Part shown: positions 34,967-42,257 of the stretch, piece after piece
Layout: the number at the start of each line of letters is the position of its first letter
How positions within the stretch are numbered: the first letter of the stretch is position 1
Source of the DNA: Chryseobacterium culicis
GTDB lineage: Bacteria; Bacteroidota; Bacteroidia; Flavobacteriales; Weeksellaceae
Reading direction: 5' to 3'
Assembly: GCF_900108365.1 (NCBI RefSeq)
Contig: NZ_FNWQ01000002.1
Coordinates: forward strand, 124,001 to 188,000
DNA: 64,000 nt
Made by a program: the position numbers and the translations under genes
The notes under the pieces: generated by a model
Told to the model about the DNA's origin: nothing
The model's input: only the letters and a program-made list of their open reading frames with translations
The model's database searches: none

Positions 34967-36201
34967 ATGGAAATCACCGCCATCAAAGAACGCTTAAGCT
35001 TATCCGCAATTCTGCAACATTACCACCTTGAACCAAAAAACAAAATGCTTCATTGCTTTTATCACGAAGACAAAACGGCAAGTCTTCAGGTCAATCCGGA
35101 AAAGAACTTTTACAAACGCCACAGTTGCGGAAAAACCGGAGACGTGATCCAGTTTATAGAAGATTATGAAAAGATATCCAAGCACGAAGTAATAAAGAAA
35201 GCCAAAAGCTTTTTAGTAAATCACGAAAAATCAACCGTTACAGATACGTCAGGTACTGCTAGGCCCATTGGGCAGACGTTAATCTCTGTAGAGAAGTCTG
35301 CCCTTTTTTTAGAAAACACCTTTAGCTATTTTAGAAAAGCGCTTTATTGTTCCCCTCCTGCCAAAGAATATACCGGAAAAGGAATTTAGACAACAGTATT
35401 TTAGAAATCGGCTACAACTCGGGACAGTTTCATCATGGAGAAAGAAAAACCGAAGAGCTGATCAACAATGCTTTACAAACAAGATTACTACTGGACAAAG
35501 GCTTAATAAGCTACAGAACCAAAGAAAAAGCGTATCAGGTTTTTGCCAATAAGTGTATTATTTTTCCTTTGAAGGACAGGAAAAATAGAATTGTAAGCCT
35601 TTACGTAAGAAGCATTTTAGAGAAAGGCGGTAAACATTTTTATCTGAAGAACCGCTCGGGAATTTATCCCGGATATCCGAATCCTGAAACTAAAAAACTG
35701 ATTTTAACGGAAGCGATTATTGATGCAGCTTCGTCGTTGCTTCAAATAAAAAATATTGCCGGAAATTACAGTATTGTAGCCTGTTTTGGAACCAATGGAC
35801 TGAATGAAGAGATTTTACAGGCAATCAAAGAGCTTAAAGAATTGGAAGAAATTATCTTTTGTTTTGATCAGGACAAAGCCGGAAAGGAAGCTGTAGAAAA
35901 GTATGCTGAACTCTTAAAAGACCATCTGTCTTCTAAGCAGACTGGTCTCTTCCTTGGTAAGGAAGCAGTCAAAGATCACCTTCAGACTGCCAGTCTAACG
36001 GTCAGGTTCAGCATTGTAGAACTGCCCTGTAATGATGTCAACGAAACCCTGCAGCTTTACAACGAAGAAATATTTACAGAATTATTAGACAGGCGGATCT
36101 TTATTTTTTCAGATAAAAATGTGTCAAATACTGTAATCTCCACACAAACAATACAATCTACTGAAAAGAAGATATTACAAAAGCAACAAGTGAAGAAATA
36201 G
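34967..36201 (+). pseudogene. CHC2 zinc-finger/Toprim DNA primase of a mobile element, frameshifted
   Basis: 34967-35389 encodes a primase zinc-ribbon start (MLHCFYHEDKTASLQVNPEK; HSCGKTGDVIQFI with C-x2-H and C-type ligands). The frame is lost near 35370-35388 (run GGAAAAGG) and continues in the other frame from about 35384 as LDNSILEIGYNSGQFHHG, leading into a Toprim domain (LILTEAIIDAASSLL; IIFCFDQDKAGKEA). This fusion is typical of primases in Bacteroidota conjugative elements. Two stretches look like insertions: residues coded at ~35249-35310 (with a terminator-like hairpin) and ~35933-36000 (with a CTTCCTT-AAGGAAG palindrome). Confidence 0.8.
35270..35310 (+). terminator. Terminator-like hairpin inside the primase remnant
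   Basis: GGGCAGAC (35270-35277) pairs with GTCTGCCC (35296-35303); the loop holds an inner TCTC/GAGA stem, and seven T follow directly. An alternative GCCC/GGGC hairpin (35263-35273) would compete with it. Lies within coding sequence, probably brought by an insertion. Confidence 0.6.
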
Positions 36202-36548
36202 TAAAAAATAGTAAAATCTTAAATCCAATAGATTTTCTTCAACAAGAAAATTTGCTGAAAAATCTAAATCAGCTCATAGAAAAAGCAGGAATTATTGGTG
36301 AAGAACAGTCCCGACTGCTTTTATTTTTAACCACGATCAGCTATTTAAATAAAAGTCCTTTGCACGGGATTGTACAGGGAAGAAGGGGTTTTATAACAGG
36401 AGCATTTAATTACTATTATGAGTTTTCTGTCGAAGATAAGAAGTACTCTAATCCCAGTTATGATGATAGTTATAAAATCGGTGATACAGTTTTAGTAGAA
36501 TATAGTGAAAACTTTCCTTTTATAAACAAAATAAAAAATGGAGAGTAG
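36165..36548 (+). pseudogene. Out-of-frame C-terminus of the primase gene fused to unrelated sequence
   Basis: The frame switches again near 36165: from there EDITKATSEEIVKNSKILNP and LLKNLNQLIEKAGIIGEEQ run on to NKSPLHGIVQG at ~36378, where a helicase-like P-loop would be expected. Instead the sequence jumps to RRGFITGAFNYYYEFSVED..., which looks like the C-terminus of an unrelated small protein ending at 36548. So a deletion or recombination joined two fragments. Confidence 0.6.
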
Positions 36549-36623
36549 AAAGAAGATTTGTAATTCACCCACTGCGCAAAGTCTCCAGACTTTGAGTTTA
36601 TAAATAAACTTACCAATAAATAG

Positions 36624-36650
36624 CAACCCTTGCAAATAGGACAAGGGTTG
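36624..36650 (+). terminator. Terminator between mobile-element remnant and orphan Rhs tail
   Basis: CAACCCTTG, 9-nt loop, CAAGGGTTG, perfect 9-bp stem followed by TTTATAAA. Confidence 0.65.
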
Positions 36651-36679
36651 TTTATAAAGAAGGTTCTATTAATTATATT

Positions 36680-37254
36680 TCCATCCAATATAATTATCTA
36701 AATTTACCTGAAAAAGCTACCCAAAACGCCAAAGTAACGGATTATATTTACAGAGCAGATGGAGTAAAAGTGAAAAAGGTCTTTGACACAAAAACTACAG
36801 ATTATCTGGATGGTTTCCAATATGAAAACTCTACATTGAAATTCTTCCCAACCTCAGAAGGATATTTTAATGTTGAGACCGGGAAGTATGTGTACAATTA
36901 TACGGACCATCTTGGAAATGTTAGGCTAAGCTATGCTAAGAATAGGGTAGGAACAGAGATCATTGAAGAAAGTAATTATTATCCTTTTGGATTGAAGCAT
37001 GAAGGGTATTTTTGTTAGGAAATTCTGCTTATAAATAGAAGTATAATGGTAAGGAGCTTCAGGAAAGCGGAATGTATGATTATGGGGCGAGGATGTATAT
37101 GGCTGACCTTGGAAGATGGGGTGTTGTAGACCCGTTGGCTGAGAAAATGACTAGGCATAGTCCTTATAATTGTGCTTTTAGTAACCCGGTAATGTATATT
37201 GATCCAGACGGAGAGAACCAGATCTTCCTCGTGGACCTAAACCTAGAGTTTTAG
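36680..37254 (+). pseudogene. Orphan duplicated Rhs core tail
   Basis: Starts abruptly without start codon or ribosome site at the position matching codon ~717 of the intact Rhs gene 3.8 kb upstream. Encodes FQYENSTLKFFPTSEGYF and the DHLGN core motif, then a 4-nt deletion near 36998-37018 breaks the frame and an in-frame TAG (AAATAGAAG, ~37034) follows where the intact copy has TAC. The core end, DPDG at 37201-37212, is present. Typical of displaced tips in Rhs loci that serve as an archive of alternative toxins. Confidence 0.85.
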
Positions 37255-37912
37255 CTGTATTTTATCATGGTGGACCTACTGGAGATGGAAAAATAAGAAG
37301 TAATACAAAAGATGCTGGAGGAGCAGGAACTAGATATAATGCTACAGCTTCTTATGTTAGATCATTGGGAATGGATTTTAAAGGAGCTATGATATCACCA
37401 GTATTAACACAAGGAGCAGGAGTTGAAACAGGAAAAGAATTTTTAGAAAAAAACTACTAAGAAGGAGATATAGTTCTTGTATATGGTTATAATTATGGTG
37501 GAGACAATGCAGTAAATTTAGCTGAGGAAGTTTCTAATGTACCTGTTAATACTATGATTATTGTAGATAGCTCAGATGGACCATTAAGAGGGTCAACTGT
37601 CGATACATCTATTTCAAATAATGTGAATTCTGCATATGTTTTTTATCAAGAAAATAATTCTGGTGCATATAGTTCATCGAGAGCTTCAGGTTCTTCTTTG
37701 GGGTCATCCAGTAACAGTAGTAAAAGAAGTGATGGTGGAAGTAGCAATTCTCCAGGTTCAAGAGGATATAGGCATACTTCTGAAGGAAAAGCAAAAGTTA
37801 CAAATATAAAATTGAGTGGGAAAATTTAACTCATGGAAATATCCAGACAAAAGCTGGAACTAATATTCAAACAGTAATAAATAAAAGAATAGATGAAGCA
37901 AAAAATAGGTAA
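37218..37912 (+). pseudogene. Decayed alpha/beta-hydrolase-like toxin tip
   Basis: After DPDG the coding frame moves by -1 near 37213-37224 ([19 protein letters not shown]...). The stretch VLVYGYNYGGDNAVNLAEEV has the shape of a lipase nucleophile elbow, but the expected Ser in G-x-S-x-G is Asn (AAT at 37491-37493). A TAA interrupts at 37458-37460, a low-complexity Ser-rich stretch follows, and a further shift near 37815 is needed to reach NIQTKAGTNIQTVINKR and the stop at 37910-37912, overlapping the next gene by 20 bp. So a dead toxin still linked to its presumed immunity gene. Confidence 0.65.
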
Positions 37913-38297
37913 ATTATTAATAGTAACACTTGTTATACTGGCTTTAGTAAGTGTATATTTTTTCATTTATTATTGTAACAATCAAGATGTGAATGAGGTA
38001 AAGGTTGAAGGTTACGTTTCAGATTCTAGTAATTCTCAGCCTCTGAAAAATGTTAAGGTGATAATAATAAATGATAGATATGAAAACAATGATGGCTATA
38101 AAAATTATGACGAATATTTAGGCCATGATAAAATAGAACTAAAGACTGATAATAAAGGTTATTATTCTACCACGTTAAAAAAGAGTGCTTTTGTGTATGT
38201 ACATTTACAAAAAGAAGGTTACAAACCTTTTGAAGAAAAAGGACAACAAGCACAAAAATTAATTACTTTTAAAACCAGAATGAATAAAAGTGAATAG
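37893..38297 (+). CDS. Membrane-anchored carboxypeptidase-regulatory-like protein, candidate orphan immunity
   Basis: 134 aa: one N-terminal membrane segment or lipoprotein-like signal (residues ~7-28), then a single beta-sandwich domain of the carboxypeptidase-regulatory type (VEGYVSDSSNSQPLKNVKV; LKTDNKGYYSTTLKK). It starts inside the end of the decayed toxin frame, as immunity genes do. Unlike the toxin its frame is intact. Function inferred from position only. Confidence 0.65.
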   Translation: MKQKIGKLLIVTLVILALVSVYFFIYYCNNQDVNEVKVEGYVSDSSNSQPLKNVKVIIINDRYENNDGYKNYDEYLGHDKIELKTDNKGYYSTTLKKSAFVYVHLQKEGYKPFEEKGQQAQKLITFKTRMNKSE

Positions 38298-38323
38298 TAG
38301 CAAGGATTGTTCCCCACCGTTGG

Positions 38324-38342
38324 CGCGAGCGTTTCGCTCGTG
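38324..38342. repeat. GC-rich palindrome
   Basis: CGCGAGCG-TTT-CGCTCGTG, 8-bp stem with one wobble, much more GC-rich than the surroundings (GGCGCGAGCG...GTGTCCC). It looks like a dispersed palindromic unit, but only one copy is in this window. Confidence 0.45.
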
Positions 38343-38611
38343 TCCCATTGTTATAATAAAAAGCTATTGCAGTGCAAAGTACAATGGCTTTTTATGTATA
38401 AATAAGTTTTACTAATTATATCCTTCATCCAATATAATGTAAGAGAAGTTCTGTATAAAGCAGGATTTAGATATTTAAGAAGTCTTGAATATCTAAATTA
38501 GACACAACTCAAAAACCTGAAACAGAAACTTGAAAAATATCTGTCCTAATACGCCACATCAAATTACATAATAAAAATTGTGAATCTCTTTTCAGTTACA
38601 ATAGTACATTA

Positions 38612-38637
38612 AAAGCCATTGCATCTGCAATGGCTTT
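38612..38637. terminator. Terminator downstream of the tandem GG peptides
   Basis: AAAGCCATTGCA-TC-TGCAATGGCTTT, perfect 12-bp stem, 36 bp after the stop of the minus-strand peptide genes; a similar imperfect hairpin lies at ~38357-38395. The 38298-38672 gap holds only these structures. Confidence 0.65.
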
Positions 38638-38672
38638 ATGTTGACAACAGTTGATCAGAATTTTCTTTCTTT

Positions 38673-38819
38673 TTAACTTAAGATCTCACATGGTGCTACA
38701 CAATACACCCAAGGGCATCTTTTAATTCCCGGGGGTGGACAGCATGCTTCAGAGCAGGTTGCCGCTCCGCCATTAATACTCTTCAATTCGTCTCTTGAAA
38801 TTTTTTTAGAATTTTTCAT
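38673..38819 (-). CDS. GG-leader cysteine-rich peptide precursor
   Basis: 48 aa from ATG at 38819. Leader MKNSKKISRDELKSINGG (GG at 17-18), then a 30-residue core with six cysteines (C22, C26, C27, C35, C40, C44) and three prolines in a row. Same leader design as the peptides at 6.6 kb and at 38.85 kb, the latter 26 bp upstream on the same strand. Expected to be cleaved after GG and exported; product and purpose unknown. Confidence 0.75.
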   Translation of the reverse strand: MKNSKKISRDELKSINGGAATCSEACCPPPGIKRCPWVYCVAPCEILS

Positions 38820-38845
38820 AGTCAAGTTATTGAGTTAAAAATAAA

Positions 38846-38989
38846 TTATGGCTGGTTTCCACCGCCGCATCCGTCATAAGGCATACACTGCCATTTTCCT
38901 CCGATTAAACATAACTGACCGCCTCTGCAGTCAATTCCGCCCTTAATTGTTTTCAATTCCTGTCTTTCGATTTTCTTTAAATTTTTCAT
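38846..38989 (-). CDS. GG-leader cysteine-rich peptide precursor
   Basis: 47 aa from ATG at 38989. Leader MKNLKKIERQELKTIKGG, then a core with four cysteines (C21, C27, C35, C41), Gly-rich (CRGGQLCLIGGKWQC and CGGG). First of a two-gene tandem. No transporter or protease lies next to it, so maturation would depend on machinery elsewhere. Confidence 0.75.
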   Translation of the reverse strand: MKNLKKIERQELKTIKGGIDCRGGQLCLIGGKWQCMPYDGCGGGNQP

Positions 38990-39275
38990 AATAATTTTTT
39001 AGGTTTAGTTCTATTCGAAATTAGTCAAATTTTATCAACTTATATAGAAATATTATAAAAATTTTTGTGTTTAACTCGTTAAATATGTTGTATTTTTTGT
39101 TTATTACACTGAATAAAATAAATTTATTTTATGAATAGATGCATTTAAAGATAAGATGGAAAGAATTCATATAGTTTAATCCTGTCTCAGTAAAATCTTG
39201 TCCTGTGACAAGTCCGGTTTCGGTTTGACTTGATACTTTTGGGTAAAAGTTTAATCCACTAAATCTGATACTATT

Positions 39276-40136
39276 ATGAAAAGTCCACTTAAATTATCTG
39301 TACTCCTGATTTTAGCCATCGTTTTAGCTGCATCTCAGTTATATGGCCAAAAAGTAAAGCCTTCTGAAAGCGGTTATGCACCTGTTAACGGGATAAAAGT
39401 TTACTATGAAGTCTATGGTAAAGGTAAGCCCATTGTATTGCTGCATGGTGCTTTCATGACAATTGATATGAATTGGGGCGAATTAATTCCCGAACTGTCT
39501 AAAAATAGAAAAGTAATTGCTCTTGAATTACAGGGACACGGGCATTCTCCATTTTCAGAAAGAAAGCTGTCACATGCTGTTTTAGCAAGTGATGTTACAA
39601 AAGTAATGGACTACCTGAAAATTGACAAAGCCGATGTGGCAGGGTACAGTTTTGGTGGTGAAGTCGCTTATCAGCTGGCTATACAGAGTCCTGAAAGACT
39701 CGATCAGCTGGTGATTATTTCTTCAACCTATAAAACAAATGGCTGGCTTCCTGAAGTGAATAAAGCATTTGAAGGAATGAAACCGGATCTTTTTACAAAC
39801 AGTCCTCTACATACGGCCTATAATGCCGTAGCACCGGATAAAACAAAATGGACAAAGTTTCTGGAACAGATGATGGCCTCTGCCGCGCAGCCTTTTGATC
39901 TTGGTGATGACCGTATTTCTAAAATCTCAGCACCTGTTTTAATCATTGCCGGTGATAATGACGGGCTGGATAAAATAGAGCTGGCCAAAACCTATAAATT
40001 ATTGGGCGGCGATGTTTTTGCAGATATGGGTGCTATGCCGAAATCTCACCTGGCAATTGCTCCGGGGCAGACTCATGTGAGTCTGATGATGCAGACAGCA
40101 ATGATCCTGAATTATCTAAACGGTTTTTTGAAATAA
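39276..40136 (+). CDS. Exported alpha/beta hydrolase
   Basis: 286 aa, signal peptide 1-25 (ending ASQLYGQ). Hydrolase fold: oxyanion region VLLHGAFMT, nucleophile elbow AGYSFGGEVAYQLA (GYSFGG, Ser ~127), acid in IIAGDNDGLD, and His in GQTHVSLM near the C-terminus. Substrate unknown. Followed within 4 bp by a VOC gene, probably one transcript. Confidence 0.88.
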   Translation: MKSPLKLSVLLILAIVLAASQLYGQKVKPSESGYAPVNGIKVYYEVYGKGKPIVLLHGAFMTIDMNWGELIPELSKNRKVIALELQGHGHSPFSERKLSHAVLASDVTKVMDYLKIDKADVAGYSFGGEVAYQLAIQSPERLDQLVIISSTYKTNGWLPEVNKAFEGMKPDLFTNSPLHTAYNAVAPDKTKWTKFLEQMMASAAQPFDLGDDRISKISAPVLIIAGDNDGLDKIELAKTYKLLGGDVFADMGAMPKSHLAIAPGQTHVSLMMQTAMILNYLNGFLK

Positions 40137-40140
40137 ATTG

Positions 40141-40515
40141 ATGATGAATATAACATTTGAAGCCGGAATTAATATTGCCATAAAAATTCCAAAAAGTAAA
40201 TACGAAAAAACGGTCACTTTCTACAGGGATATTTTACTATTAAATGTGGAAGAAAAACCCATAAAGAATCCTACTGTTTCCAGAACACACGAAGTAAAAT
40301 TTGGCCACAACATTATATGGCTGGACTGTGTGGATAATTACACCCATTCTGAAACATGGTTACAGCTAACAGTTCCTGACGTGGAAACCGCTGCACAATA
40401 TTTGCTTTCAAATGGTGTGGAAACCTGTGACGAACTTGAAGAACTTCCGGATAATATGAATTGGATTACTGATCCTGCGGGTACAGTGTTCAATTTGCAG
40501 GAAAATCATAAATAG
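40141..40515 (+). CDS. VOC (glyoxalase/bleomycin-resistance) family protein
   Basis: 124 aa, one VOC unit with two beta-alpha-beta-beta-beta modules: YEKTVTFYRDILLLNVEE (first) and TVPDVETAAQYLLSNGVE ... ITDPAGTVFNLQE (second). ATG 40141 or 40144. Function within the superfamily cannot be stated. Confidence 0.85.
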   Translation: MMNITFEAGINIAIKIPKSKYEKTVTFYRDILLLNVEEKPIKNPTVSRTHEVKFGHNIIWLDCVDNYTHSETWLQLTVPDVETAAQYLLSNGVETCDELEELPDNMNWITDPAGTVFNLQENHK

Positions 40516-40615
40516 ACAAAAAATTAGCAAGCCTGGCTGCAGAGCTAAATTATATTGGGAAGATTGTGTATTTTTAATACCTTTAGCCATCAATCATACA
40601 ATTTAAAAAATAGCC

Positions 40616-41158
40616 ATGAAGACGAAATCATTTACTTGCCTTGTAACCATTTTTTTCCTGGTCCTGAGCGCTGCCGCATTTTCACAGAAAACAGCCGCAT
40701 TAAATGCTGTACTGGATAAAAACTCAGAATTTGTGTTTCCGCAGACTGCCGATAAAATTTCAAAAGCACTGAATGTAAAAACTGTTTTTTATGAAGATGC
40801 CAATGAAGAGAAATATGCAAAGTGGCCAATGAAAACGGGGCTTGAGCTGTACTGCAGTCTGGGAAAGAACAATACTGTTAATGAAATGTTCTTTACAGCG
40901 TCAGACAACAAACTTCTAGTGATAGAAGGACTGCCTTTTGGTCTTATCCTAAATAAAACCTCATTACAGGATAGCAAAAACAGATTCAGTAAATACCATG
41001 CGAAAGCACAGAAACTGGGTGCTGACAGTGAATTTCCTGGAGGCTCAAAACTGGTGTTTAAGAAAGGAAAGCATTATGCAACGTTGCTTTTCGATAGTAA
41101 AAACCTGTTAAAATCATTAAGCTTAACTCCGGAACTTATTGATCCGGCAGCCAATTAA
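40616..41158 (+). CDS. Exported hypothetical protein
   Basis: 180 aa, signal peptide 1-23 (ending AAFSQ). The mature part contains LGKNNTVNEMFFTASDNK and FKKGKHYATLLFDSK, which look like repeated beta units; no family recognised. Ends before a clear terminator. Confidence 0.65.
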   Translation: MKTKSFTCLVTIFFLVLSAAAFSQKTAALNAVLDKNSEFVFPQTADKISKALNVKTVFYEDANEEKYAKWPMKTGLELYCSLGKNNTVNEMFFTASDNKLLVIEGLPFGLILNKTSLQDSKNRFSKYHAKAQKLGADSEFPGGSKLVFKKGKHYATLLFDSKNLLKSLSLTPELIDPAAN

Positions 41159-41185
41159 TCATCGGCAAACCTTAATATAGTAGTG

Positions 41186-41210
41186 AATCCGTCATTTTCT
41201 GACGGATTTT
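41186..41210 (+). terminator. Intrinsic terminator
   Basis: AATCCGTCA, 5-nt loop, TGACGGATT followed by TT: 9-bp stem, 28 bp after the exported-protein stop, before a convergent gene. Confidence 0.75.
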
Positions 41211-41242
41211 CTGTTGCAGGAAAAATGGGACTTTTTACAGAT

Positions 41243-41704
41243 TTATATCGTTAATCCATGGTTGTTTTTCACCTCAGCCATCACAAAAGTACTGTGAGTG
41301 CTTCCGATAGAATCCACAGATCCCAGTTTATTGAATACAAAATCCTGATAATGCTTCATATCCCGTACCTGAACTTTCAGAAGGAAATCAAAATCTCCGG
41401 AAATATTGTAGCACTCTGCAACTTCTTCAATTTCTAAAATCTCTTTCACAAAATCATAGCCCACAGATCTGTCATGAATTTTCAGTTTGATCTGACAGAA
41501 AACCGTAAATCCACGGTTAAGTTTTTCAGCATCAAGAACTGCAGCATATCTTTTAACAAAACCATCCTGTTCCAGTCTTTTCACTCTTTCAAAAACAGGG
41601 GATGTGGAGAGATTAACTTCTTTTGCCAGCTCTTTAACGGTCAGTTTTGCATTTTTCTGGAGCAGCCTGAGCAGCTGTACATCCTTATCATCGAGTTGTT
41701 CCAC
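41243..41704 (-). CDS. Lrp/AsnC family transcriptional regulator
   Basis: 153 aa. N-terminal HTH (LDDKDVQLLRLLQKNAKLTV, ELAKEVNLSTSPVFERVKRL) and C-terminal RAM ligand domain (VAECYNISGDFDFLLKVQVR). Regulates amino-acid genes in other bacteria. Divergent from metE, with operator-like repeats right upstream of its start; the effector amino acid is not predictable. Confidence 0.92.
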   Translation of the reverse strand: MEQLDDKDVQLLRLLQKNAKLTVKELAKEVNLSTSPVFERVKRLEQDGFVKRYAAVLDAEKLNRGFTVFCQIKLKIHDRSVGYDFVKEILEIEEVAECYNISGDFDFLLKVQVRDMKHYQDFVFNKLGSVDSIGSTHSTFVMAEVKNNHGLTI

Positions 41705-41710
41705 AGAATA

Positions 41711-41762
41711 TTATTCTTTTAAAGAATTAAAACAAACAAATGTAAAGTATTTTATTCTTTTA
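41711..41762. promoter_or_regulatory. Repeated Lrp-type operator candidate
   Basis: ATTCTTT-T-AAAGAAT palindrome at 41713-41727, and the 11-mer TTATTCTTTTA at 41711-41721 repeats at 41752-41762, 41 bp apart (about four helical turns). Lies between the divergent asnC-type gene and metE. Confidence 0.45.
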
Positions 41763-41869
41763 TCGGAATATATAATAGTTTAATTTGCTTAATTATGAGG
41801 TTTTTATTGTGTTTTTATTCTGTATTGCTAATTTTACACAAAATTAAAAGCTTTTACCGGTAACGGTTG

Positions 41870-42072
41870 TTAAAGGTAAAGGTACCGTTCTTTATAGATT
41901 CTTCATCAAACAGGAAAGGTTTTACTTAAGGTAGATTAATAGGGAATCGTGTGAAAATCACGAGCTGTCGCGCAACTGTAAGTAACACACCAAAGGTTTC
42001 TGTCCTAGCATATCCACTGCCAAAAGCGGGAAGGATGACGGAAGCTGTTACAAGTCAGGAGACCTGCCTTTA
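41870..42072 (+). promoter_or_regulatory. Cobalamin riboswitch of metE
   Basis: Contains the conserved core: TAATAGGGAATCGTG, then GCTGTCGCGCAACTGTAAG, a long paired arm, and the B12 box AAGTCAGGAGACCTGCC (42053-42068 region). Known action: adenosylcobalamin binding represses the downstream gene. Placing it before cobalamin-independent metE makes biological sense: B12 available, MetH used instead. Outer boundaries approximate. A promoter match (TTG 41807, 19 bp, TAATTTTA 41829) precedes it. Confidence 0.93.
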
Positions 42073-42257
42073 CTGAATTGACAATGCTTTCGCGGTCTGA
42101 AGCTTTGGGTCATACAGATAATATATCAGATTGATGTGTTTCTTTACAAAGGAAATGCTTTCTATGCTATATTTCTGATTTCCTGAAATTTATTCCGCTC
42201 AACATGCCGAAGCATTATAAAGAACTTTCTGATAAGTTTAATTAAAAAGTTTAAAAA

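Noticed and set aside
38414..38440. CATCCAATATAAT match to the start of the duplicated Rhs fragment
   Set aside because: Only 13-15 bases in AT-rich DNA; could be chance, no further similarity follows.
39213..39241. TACTTTTG as -7 element before the alpha/beta hydrolase
   Set aside because: No TTTG at the right distance; too weak to list as promoter.
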